This document shows positions 1 through 5,491 of a stretch of DNA of 11,906 nt, one piece after another. The notes below the pieces were generated by a model. That model saw only the letters and a list, made by a program, of their open reading frames with translations. It did no database searches and had not been told where the DNA came from. Source of the DNA: Lachnoclostridium sp. UBA6475 (GTDB lineage Bacteria; Bacillota; Clostridia; Lachnospirales; Lachnospiraceae). The position numbers were made by a program, and so were the translations under genes. The stretch covers positions 1-11,906 of the forward strand of contig DJNB01000136.1 of NCBI GenBank assembly GCA_002435545.1, written 5' to 3'. Numbering within the stretch: position 1 is the first letter of the stretch; each line of letters begins with the position of its first letter.

Positions 1-841
1 CCGCCGTATTGAGTAAAAATCCATCCACATGATACTCGGTCACATAATAGCGCAGGCAGCGGATCATAAACTGCGGGGAGCATTTGTCAAAATGCATATC
101 TAAAAACACATTCATTCCCTTTTTATGCATCTTTTTTATCATGTCTTTGCACTCAAAAACCGCATTGTCCGGATTCGACGCATAAGATGCCTTTGGTGCA
201 AAATAACAGGCATCCCCCGAATATCCCCAGTAATTTATCTTGCCGTTTTGTTTTTCCATTCTTTCATTGAAATCATATACTGGCAGAAAGATCACCGTAT
301 TGATTCCTAATTTTTCCAGATAGCCAAGTTTTTCACAAAATCCGGAAAAGGTTCCCGGTGCCTTTACTCCGGAACTGTTATGTTTTGTAAATCCACGCAG
401 ATGACACTGATACAGGATCATATCCTCAAATGCGATCGTCTTCCGGTGTTCCCCGGACCAGTCAAATTCCGAAAAATCGAACTTTCCACGCAGTTTCCCC
501 TTATTTCCAAAACGGTTTCTTCCTCCCGACGCCCTCATATACGGATCCGGAAAGATCTGTTTTTCCGCTTCAAATACATATTCGCATCCCTGCAGTTCCT
601 CGACAATTCCCTCTCCGCAGAGGCGCACTCCAAATAAATCCGGAGCGCCCGCTTCTTTTCGGGGAAACATTTTTATCTTCTTTAAAAGTTTTTGATCCCT
701 ATATAACAAAAGCCGGCATTCCTTGTGCTCTTTGCAAAAGAAAATCACTTCCACACTTGTCTTTTCTTCGGAAACGGTAACTCCCTCCGTCAGCCCTTTC
801 GCCGGTTTTATCTCAAACTGCTCTATCGCATCTTGTCTCAT
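1..841 (-). CDS. Glycogen-debranching-like GH13 protein, catalytic motifs degenerate (partial, 3' end outside window)
   Basis: My reading of the minus strand gives 280 open codons from an ATG at 841 to the window edge. In-frame stops lie just upstream of that ATG and an AAAGGA-like site precedes it. After about 130 N-terminal residues comes a clear GH13 isoamylase/GlgX-type barrel: YQCHLRGFTKHNSSGV (144-159), GTFSGFCEKLGYLEKLGINT (163-182) and NYWGY (203-207). Canonical members hydrolyse alpha-1,6 branches in glycogen or starch. Here region I, usually DVVxNH, reads DMHFD. The stretch between regions I and II is much shorter than usual. Region II, usually DGFRFDLA, reads DGFLLNTA, so both the invariant Arg and the nucleophile Asp are replaced. 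It is therefore probably not a hydrolase. It may be a glycan-binding or regulatory pseudo-enzyme of the type I recall in clostridia. The frame is intact, so it does not look like a decaying pseudogene. The general acid/base region lies outside the window. Confidence 0.85.
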   Translation of the reverse strand, partial: MRQDAIEQFEIKPAKGLTEGVTVSEEKTSVEVIFFCKEHKECRLLLYRDQKLLKKIKMFPRKEAGAPDLFGVRLCGEGIVEELQGCEYVFEAEKQIFPDPYMRASGGRNRFGNKGKLRGKFDFSEFDWSGEHRKTIAFEDMILYQCHLRGFTKHNSSGVKAPGTFSGFCEKLGYLEKLGINTVIFLPVYDFNERMEKQNGKINYWGYSGDACYFAPKASYASNPDNAVFECKDMIKKMHKKGMNVFLDMHFDKCSPQFMIRCLRYYVTEYHVDGFLLNTA

Positions 842-874
842 TCATCAAGCCATCCTTTACCATGTAATACTTCT

Positions 875-903
875 ATTATACATAAATCTCCCCCATCTAA
901 CAA
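875..903 (-). promoter_or_regulatory. Sigma-A type promoter for the GH13-like gene
   Basis: On the minus strand TTGTTA (898-903) and a perfect TATAAT (875-880) are separated by 17 nt, about 34 nt upstream of the ATG at 841. The -35 box matches consensus at four of six positions. It diverges from the promoter of the ABC-F gene at 923-950. Confidence 0.7.
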
Positions 904-922
904 TATTATTTTTCAAAAACAC

Positions 923-950
923 TTGCAAAATCCCCATTTTTTAGTACAAT
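923..950 (+). promoter_or_regulatory. Promoter for the ABC-F gene
   Basis: TTGCAA (923-928) and TACAAT (945-950) are separated by 16 nt, about 35 nt before the chosen start at 986. It forms the other half of a divergent promoter pair with 875-903, and the two -35 boxes are only about 20 nt apart. Confidence 0.65.
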
Positions 951-985
951 AGGTAATTAGATAACGATTTAAAATGGAGGAAATT

Positions 986-2596
986 ATGATTCAGGCAAAT
1001 AATGTTACACTGCGCTTTGGAAAAAAAGCGCTCTTTGAAGAAGTAAACATAAAATTTACCGAAGGAAACTGCTATGGTATCATCGGCGCAAACGGTGCCG
1101 GAAAATCAACCTTTTTGAAGATTCTTTCCGGAGAACTGGAACCGACACAGGGCGATATCAGCATCACGCCGGGTCAGCGTCTTTCCGTGCTGGAGCAGGA
1201 TCACTTCAAATACGATGACTGCGTTGTCCTTGACACCGTCATCATGGGAAACCAGCGTCTTTATGACATCATGAAAGAAAAAGATGCCATTTACGCCAAA
1301 GAAGATTTTACCGAAGAAGACGGAATCCGTGCCAGCGAACTGGAAGGCGAATTTGCCACCATGAACGGCTGGGAGGCCGAGTCCGATGCCGCTACCCTTC
1401 TGAACGGATTGAATATCGATACCGAACTTCACTACAAAAAAATGAGTGAGCTTTCCGGAAGCGAAAAAGTCAAAGTCCTTTTGGCTCGTGCTTTGTTTGG
1501 TAATCCGGATATTCTTCTTCTCGACGAGCCGACCAACCACTTGGATCTCGATGCGATCCGCTGGCTCGAAGAATTTTTGATCAATTTTGAAAATACGATC
1601 ATTGTCGTTTCGCATGACCGTTACTTCTTAAATAAAGTATGTACGCATACCGTTGACATCGACTATGCAAAAATGCAGCTTTATGCCGGAAACTACGATT
1701 TCTGGTATGAATCCAGCCAGTTGATGATCAAACAGATGAAAGAAGCCAACAAAAAGAAGGAAGAAAAGATCAAGGAATTGCAGGACTTTATCCAGCGATT
1801 CAGTGCCAATGCTTCCAAATCCAAGCAGGCAACTTCCCGAAAACGTGCGTTGGAAAAGATTGAGCTTGATACGCTCCGTCCTTCCAGCCGTAAATACCCA
1901 TACGTTGACTTCAAGCCTAACCGCGAGATTGGAAATGAAGTACTGACCGTAACCAACCTTTCCAAAACGATCGACGGTGAAAAAGTCCTCGACAATGTTT
2001 CGTTTACCGTTGGACACGACGACAAGATTGCATTTGTCGGTTCGTATGGCATCGCTGCGACAACATTGTTCCAGATCCTTGCCGGAGAAATGGAACCGGA
2101 CGAAGGCGATTACAAATGGGGAATCACCACCAGTCAGGCATATTTTCCCAAAGACAATACGAAGGACTTTGACAGCACCGATACGATCGTGGACTGGCTG
2201 ATGCCTTATTCACCGGAAAAAGACGCAACGTATGTACGTGGTTTCCTTGGCCGTATGCTCTTTTCCGGAGACGACGGTCTGAAAAAGGTAAATGTCCTTT
2301 CCGGAGGAGAAAAAGTCCGCGTCATGCTCTCTAAAATGATGATGCTGGGCGCAAACGCCCTCATCCTGGATGAACCGACCAACCACCTTGACATGGAGTC
2401 GATCACTTCCGTCAACAACGGATTGATCAAATTCCCCGGTGTCGTTTTGTTTACTTCCCAGGACCACCAGTTTATTCAGACGATTGCCAACCGTATCATT
2501 GAACTTACACCAAACGGCATGATCGACAAAGTAACTACTTACGACGAATACCTTGACAGCGACGAAATGGCTCGCAAACGTCAGGCTTTGAGTTAA
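986..2596 (+). CDS. ABC-F family ATPase, YbiT/YkpA-like, with degenerate second ATPase site
   Basis: This is a 536-residue protein of two ABC ATPase domains with no membrane segments, typical of ABC-F proteins, which act on the ribosome rather than in transport. The in-frame ATG at 974 overlaps the GGAGG (976-980), so the start is set at 986, giving MIQANNVTLRFG. NBD1 is complete: Walker A GANGAGKST (34-42), signature LSGSE (156-160), Walker B LLLDEPTNHLD and switch SHDR (His210). A charged, Lys-rich linker at about 245-300 follows. NBD2 keeps signature LSGGEK (438-443) and ALILDEPTNHLD (458-469). However, its Walker A reads GSYGIAATT, with Ala358 where Lys is expected, and its switch region reads TSQDHQF, with Gln492 for His. 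The overall pattern, including QAYFPKDN, recalls the B. subtilis YkpA / E. coli YbiT subgroup. Nothing in the sequence argues for antibiotic resistance. No terminator separates it from the next gene. Confidence 0.92.
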   Translation: MIQANNVTLRFGKKALFEEVNIKFTEGNCYGIIGANGAGKSTFLKILSGELEPTQGDISITPGQRLSVLEQDHFKYDDCVVLDTVIMGNQRLYDIMKEKDAIYAKEDFTEEDGIRASELEGEFATMNGWEAESDAATLLNGLNIDTELHYKKMSELSGSEKVKVLLARALFGNPDILLLDEPTNHLDLDAIRWLEEFLINFENTIIVVSHDRYFLNKVCTHTVDIDYAKMQLYAGNYDFWYESSQLMIKQMKEANKKKEEKIKELQDFIQRFSANASKSKQATSRKRALEKIELDTLRPSSRKYPYVDFKPNREIGNEVLTVTNLSKTIDGEKVLDNVSFTVGHDDKIAFVGSYGIAATTLFQILAGEMEPDEGDYKWGITTSQAYFPKDNTKDFDSTDTIVDWLMPYSPEKDATYVRGFLGRMLFSGDDGLKKVNVLSGGEKVRVMLSKMMMLGANALILDEPTNHLDMESITSVNNGLIKFPGVVLFTSQDHQFIQTIANRIIELTPNGMIDKVTTYDEYLDSDEMARKRQALS

Positions 2597-2608
2597 ATTA
2601 TGAAATAT

Positions 2609-2637
2609 TTGACAAAACATCCATTATCCCCTATAAT
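2609..2637 (+). promoter_or_regulatory. Consensus sigma-A promoter for the CNNM/CorC-type gene
   Basis: A perfect TTGACA (2609-2614), a 17-nt spacer and a perfect TATAAT (2632-2637) begin only 12 nt after the ABC-F stop codon and lie about 38 nt before the TTG start. This should be a strong constitutive promoter. Confidence 0.85.
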
Positions 2638-2675
2638 GAGATGTAATACTTTTTAATGAAATGGAGTGATTTTTT

Positions 2676-3977
2676 TTGGGGCCCAGTGACGCGAAAAATA
2701 TAATTATTCTTGTTGTGTTACTATTGCTGTCCGCATTCTTTTCGTCTGCGGAAACCTCGCTGACTACTGTCAGCAAATTGAAAATGCGTGCTTTGGCAGA
2801 AGACAAAAACAAAGCAGCGAAACGTGTATTGAAACTGATCGAAAAACCTTCTAAAATGTTGAGTGCGGTTTTGATCTGTAACAATATCGTAAACCTGTCG
2901 GCTTCCTCGATCTCGACATCGTATGCCTTTTCGGTATGTACACGTCTTGGTCTGGAAGAAAACATGAGTCTTGGTGCCGGTATCGCAACAGGTATTGTAA
3001 CCTTATTGATCTTAATTTTTGGTGAGATCACACCCAAAAACATGGCTACACTAAAAGCCGAAAATCTGGCCTTATCGTATAGTGGCGTGATTTTGTTTTT
3101 GACGAATCTTCTCACACCGATCATTTTCCTGTTAGAAAAGATAACACGCTTTATCCTGTTTATTCTGCGAATTGATCCCGATGGGAAGGCAGCACAGATC
3201 ACAGAAGACGAACTTCGTACTTTTGTTGATGTCAGCCACGAAGAAGGTATTCTGGAAAGCGAAGAACGCCAAATGATCACAAATATTGTGGATTTTGGTG
3301 ATTCGATTGCAAAAGATGTCATGATCTCGCGTCTTGACATCTGCATGGTAGAAGTAAATACTTCTTACGACGACCTTCTTTCGGAATTTACGGAGCACAA
3401 ATTTGCACGTATGCCGGTTTATGACGACACGATCGACAATATTGAAGGTATTATCAACCTGAAAGATTTTGTCTTCTACAGCGGCGACAAAGAAAAATTC
3501 AACCTCCGTGAACTGATCCGCGAAGCTCATATCACGTATGAATACAAAAACGTATCTGAGCTTTTCATGGAAATGCGCCGCGATTCGATCCCTATGACGA
3601 TCGTTTTGGATGAATATGGCGCCCTGTCCGGTCTGATCACGATGGAAGATCTTCTCGAAGAAATCGTCGGTGAGATCCGCGACGAATACGACGAGGACGA
3701 AGAAGACGAGATCCAGCAGGTAACAGACAACGAATACATCGTTCTCGGATCAACCAGCCTCGATGACATTGAAGAACGGATCGGTCTTCCGCTGGAAGCC
3801 GAGGAATACGATTCCATCTCCGGTCATGTCATCAATCTTCTGGAACATTTTCCAAATCCCGGGGAACATACCGAGGATGATTATGCGGTTTACACCGTAC
3901 TGGAAAGCGAAAAAAATCGTATTGACAAGATTCATCTTCTCGTAAAACCTCGATCCGACGAGGAAGACGAGGATTAA
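2676..3977 (+). CDS. CNNM/CorC (HlyC)-family transmembrane protein with CBS pair
   Basis: The 433-residue protein is laid out as a CNNM (DUF21) membrane domain, a CBS pair and a CorC_HlyC domain. About four hydrophobic segments fall at 6-26, 59-82, 96-113 and 128-168, with the conserved FGEITPK at about 114-120. The CBS pair (about 215-340) includes KFARMPVYDDTIDNIEGII and IVLDEYGALSGLITMEDL. A very acidic link (EYDEDEEDE) leads to the C-terminal domain (about 350-425), and the tail is acidic. Relatives such as bacterial CorC/MpfA are implicated in Mg2+ export or homeostasis, with CBS domains sensing ATP-Mg. The older name hemolysin C is misleading. No ATG lies in frame nearby. A TTG at 2676 follows GGAG (2663-2666) by 9 nt with a run of eight T between them, so TTG is the likely start. 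It is transcribed from its own promoter at 2609 and ends at the hairpin at 3986-4012. Confidence 0.9.
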   Translation: MGPSDAKNIIILVVLLLLSAFFSSAETSLTTVSKLKMRALAEDKNKAAKRVLKLIEKPSKMLSAVLICNNIVNLSASSISTSYAFSVCTRLGLEENMSLGAGIATGIVTLLILIFGEITPKNMATLKAENLALSYSGVILFLTNLLTPIIFLLEKITRFILFILRIDPDGKAAQITEDELRTFVDVSHEEGILESEERQMITNIVDFGDSIAKDVMISRLDICMVEVNTSYDDLLSEFTEHKFARMPVYDDTIDNIEGIINLKDFVFYSGDKEKFNLRELIREAHITYEYKNVSELFMEMRRDSIPMTIVLDEYGALSGLITMEDLLEEIVGEIRDEYDEDEEDEIQQVTDNEYIVLGSTSLDDIEERIGLPLEAEEYDSISGHVINLLEHFPNPGEHTEDDYAVYTVLESEKNRIDKIHLLVKPRSDEEDED

Positions 3978-3985
3978 AACGGATA

Positions 3986-4012
3986 CAAAGGCTGTCTTTC
4001 AGGCAGCCTTTG
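3986..4012 (+). terminator. Intrinsic terminator between convergent genes
   Basis: CAAAGGCTGTCT and AGGCAGCCTTTG form a 12-bp stem around a 3-nt TTC loop, starting 8 nt after the CNNM gene stop. One pair is U-G in the plus-strand RNA but A-C in the minus-strand RNA, which favours plus-strand use. The following T tract is weak and interrupted (GCTGCTTTAATT). It also lies just past the stop of the convergent gene at 4018, so it may serve both. Confidence 0.7.
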
Positions 4013-4017
4013 CTGCT

Positions 4018-4329
4018 TTAATTCATTGATTTCTCCCACCGTTCATACACTTCTTTTTTAATTCCATCCACTCCTTTCCCACTCTTTAAACATACCTTCC
4101 CGGAGATGCCTTCCACCTTTTTTCCCTTTTTTATCATCCCTTTTTTGTGTTTCAGTAGTTTTGGTGTTTTTTTAATTCCGCCTTTCTTTGGCCTAATCTT
4201 CATATTTCCCTTCTTTGTCCCAATTATTTTTGTATCGCCATCCAACATCCCTTTTCCTGCCGCTCCCACGCAGACATTTGCCGGGATCAGACAAGCACAC
4301 AATATTCCTGCTGCCAAACGGTATTTCAA
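4018..4329 (-). CDS. Small secreted Lys/Gly-rich cationic protein (unknown function)
   Basis: This is a 103-residue protein that I do not recognise. It begins with a short signal-peptide-like segment (MKYRLAAGILCACLIPANVC, likely cleaved near VGA-AG). The mature part is about 79 residues with 23 Lys and 2 Arg against 7 acidic residues, in short K/G/I repeats such as GTKKGNMKIRPKKGGIKK. One Cys remains in the mature part and no domain is visible. The start is TTG at 4327-4329, preceded at 9 nt by AGGAG. That ribosome binding site sits directly after the stop codon of the MinD-like gene, with 15 nt between the two coding regions, so the two are very probably co-transcribed and perhaps translationally coupled. 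Such composition could suit binding to anionic wall polymers, membranes or nucleic acid, or an antimicrobial role, but this is inference only. Confidence 0.7.
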   Translation of the reverse strand: MKYRLAAGILCACLIPANVCVGAAGKGMLDGDTKIIGTKKGNMKIRPKKGGIKKTPKLLKHKKGMIKKGKKVEGISGKVCLKSGKGVDGIKKEVYERWEKSMN

Positions 4330-4344
4330 ATCGCAACACTCCTT

Positions 4345-5160
4345 TTAGCGATATGCTGTCTGCTTTATTGCCTGATGCAGCAGCGCCACTGTCTCCTTAG
4401 CCGCCTGAATAAACGGATAATTTACATTGTCGCTCGTGCAGTTTTGGTTTCTCAGCAAGAAAGAAACAACATTTCCTTTTGTCAATGCATCTGCAAAACG
4501 CCGGTTATGCGGTATCGTTCCCACTCTGCTCCCTGGCAGGTGATAACTTTGTGCAATGGTACTTTTCGTAATGACAGAATCCTCACAATAATTTCCTATT
4601 ACATAAAAAGCTTTTTTCTGAATATCCGAGAAGTTTCGGAAGAAATGAGACAATAGTTGAAAGTTCTGACATAAATTTACAACTACCAGATCCGCTTCCT
4701 GTAAAATTTTTCTGGAACTTTCCAGATTAGCGGAAGATACATCTATTATGACATTTCCAACATAGTGCTCTAATAAATCCAATACACTTGCCGTCTGCCG
4801 GCTCAATCGGTATTCCAAAAGATCCTGATTTACCCCCTCTGTCGGCAAATATAGAACTCTTTGATCATAGACGGATAGACAAGTCCGGTAAATCATATCT
4901 TCACTTACCATCTCCCGTTCTATTTCACAAAATGATAAAATTCTCCCTAATCCATTTTCAACAAAATAAGATTCTTTTTCATGTAATACATCGTAGGAAT
5001 TTTGATTAAGAAATGTACTGCCCAAATTATTCATGCTTGCATGATTCTCAAACAATACCATCCTTGACGGCTCACTCATAGCCGATAAGATACTGATACA
5101 GGAAAGATTCCCTGTAACTCCTGCTTTACCCGGCGAATTGCTCCAAAAAGCAATTTTCAC
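4345..5160 (-). CDS. MinD/ParA-like (CpaE-type) ATPase-fold protein with deviant P-loop
   Basis: This is a 271-residue cytoplasmic protein. The N-terminus VKIAFWSNSPGKAGVTGN fits the SIMIBI/MinD pattern of strand, P-loop and helix, but the KGGxGKT(T) motif is replaced by SPGKAGVTGN. A second hydrophobic strand VIIDVSSAN resembles Walker B, and EADLVVVNLCQNFQLL matches the post-Walker strand. I recall similar P-loops of the GQTGTTSN type in clostridial CpaE-like proteins linked with Flp/Tad pili, but no pilus genes are visible here. An ATG further out at 5217 would place the AAAGGAGG (5171-5178) inside the gene, so the start is set at GTG 5158-5160, 10 nt after GGAGG. It has its own promoter (5204-5232) and is followed after 15 nt by the small cationic secreted protein. 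A role in positioning or membrane-associated partitioning is inference. ATP binding is uncertain. Confidence 0.75.
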   Translation of the reverse strand: MKIAFWSNSPGKAGVTGNLSCISILSAMSEPSRMVLFENHASMNNLGSTFLNQNSYDVLHEKESYFVENGLGRILSFCEIEREMVSEDMIYRTCLSVYDQRVLYLPTEGVNQDLLEYRLSRQTASVLDLLEHYVGNVIIDVSSANLESSRKILQEADLVVVNLCQNFQLLSHFFRNFSDIQKKAFYVIGNYCEDSVITKSTIAQSYHLPGSRVGTIPHNRRFADALTKGNVVSFLLRNQNCTSDNVNYPFIQAAKETVALLHQAIKQTAYR

Positions 5161-5203
5161 CTTTTTCTGACCTCCTTTATATTTGTTTTGGTGGAATAAA
5201 CAC

Positions 5204-5232
5204 ATAATACCACGCAAAATAAAAAAAGTAAA
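5204..5232 (-). promoter_or_regulatory. Promoter of the MinD-like/cationic protein operon
   Basis: On the minus strand TTTACT (5227-5232) and TATTAT (5204-5209) have a 17-nt spacer, with a TGG just before the -10 box forming an extended -10. The -35 box is embedded in one arm of the hairpin at 5222-5267. A better -35 hexamer TTGACA at 5234-5239 is 24 nt away, too far for normal use. Confidence 0.55.
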
Positions 5233-5267
5233 TTGTCAATGCTTCACAAAAAACAATCTACTTTTTT
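5222..5267 (-). terminator. Intrinsic terminator, probably for the DUF5662-to-membrane-protein operon
   Basis: The 15-nt arms at 5222-5236 and 5253-5267 are complementary at 14 of 15 positions. The exception is G-U in minus-strand RNA but A-C in plus-strand RNA, so the structure favours minus-strand transcripts. The loop is 16 nt and a run of seven T followed by ATTTT lies at its 3' side. It sits about 220 nt beyond the last gene of the upstream operon, past the repeat block. Confidence 0.65.
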
Positions 5268-5290
5268 ATATGTTATTACATAAGTCCCCA

Positions 5291-5351
5291 GGGTCAAAAA
5301 GTGATGCCCTCCTCGTGCTTGCACGAAAGGACGGGCATTACCTTTTGACCC
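5291..5351. repeat. Long stem-loop A of the composite element
   Basis: GGGTCAAAA (5291-5299) pairs with TTTTGACCC (5343-5351). The stem continues after one mismatch through GTGATGCCC (5301-5309) against GGGCATTAC (5333-5341), including one G-T pair. Near the tip, CGTGC and GCACG (5314-5318, 5321-5325) add an upper stem. Either strand could fold. There is no adjacent T run, so it does not look like a normal terminator. Confidence 0.8.
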
Positions 5352-5377
5352 GCCCAAACATGAGAACGTAGCGGTTT
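5351..5377. repeat. 27-bp direct repeat, copy 1
   Basis: Begins CGCCCAAACATGAGAACG and ends GCGGTTT. It matches the copy at 5465-5491 at 26 of 27 positions (T at position 18 here, C in copy 2), 114 nt apart in the same orientation. Confidence 0.9.
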
Positions 5378-5398
5378 TCCGCGTAGTTCGAATGTTTG
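5355..5398. repeat. Hairpin B with symmetrical internal loops
   Basis: Three short perfect stems are stacked: CAAACAT/ATGTTTG (5355-5361, 5392-5398), GAAC/GTTC (5364-5367, 5386-5389) and GCGG/CCGC (5371-5374, 5379-5382) around TTTT. They are separated by matching GA/GA and GTA/GTA internal loops. The left arm is part of direct repeat copy 1. Confidence 0.7.
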
Positions 5399-5400
5399 CA

Positions 5401-5450
5401 GGATTGCGGGAGCTGCTTGCAGCGCAGCAATCCGTCGGGGGACTGTCCCC
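5401..5450. repeat. Hairpins C and D of the composite element
   Basis: GGATTGC (5401-5407) pairs with GCAATCC (5427-5433), enclosing GCTGC TT GCAGC (5412-5423). Immediately after it lies the near-perfect palindrome GGGGACTGTCCCC (5438-5450). Short GC-rich palindromes of this kind are typical of repetitive extragenic elements. Confidence 0.75.
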
Positions 5451-5464
5451 TCTTGTCCAGCATC

Positions 5465-5491
5465 CGCCCAAACATGAGAACGCAGCGGTTT
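5465..5491. repeat. 27-bp direct repeat, copy 2
   Basis: Same orientation as 5351-5377 with one difference. Its last two bases overlap the TAA stop (5490-5492) of the membrane protein gene, so the element abuts that coding region exactly. Confidence 0.9.

Larger units (their letters stand above)
5291..5491. repeat. Composite hairpin/direct-repeat element in a gene-free stretch
   Basis: The stretch 5161-5489 has no credible gene. Apart from the promoter and terminator at its left end, it is filled by consecutive palindromes and a 27-bp direct repeat, and is more GC-rich than its flanks. Open frames across it (for example minus 5471-5244) have no ribosome binding site and are artefacts of the repeats. 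The layout resembles repetitive extragenic palindromic or miniature non-autonomous mobile elements. No transposase or terminal target-site duplication was recognised, so the class and exact ends are uncertain. Confidence 0.7.

Noticed and set aside
974..985. Upstream ATG for the ABC-F gene
   Set aside because: It overlaps the GGAGG at 976-980 that serves the ATG at 986. The extra four residues (MEEI) are translated ribosome binding site.
4106..4348. Plus-strand open frame of 80 codons with hydrophobic Phe/Ile/Pro stretches
   Set aside because: It is the antisense of the Lys-rich small gene, which has a good ribosome binding site and operon context.
5161..5217. Longer N-terminus of the MinD-like protein from 5217
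   Set aside because: It would run through the AAAGGAGG at 5171-5178 and part of the promoter. The family-like sequence begins at the GTG at 5160.
5234..5239. Perfect TTGACA on the minus strand as -35 of the MinD-like operon
   Set aside because: The only good -10 is 24 nt away. The hexamer is explained by the terminator arm ACAATTTACTTTTTT.
5351..5491. CRISPR array suggested by the direct repeats
   Set aside because: There are only two copies, 114 nt apart. The intervening sequence is itself palindromic and no cas gene is nearby.
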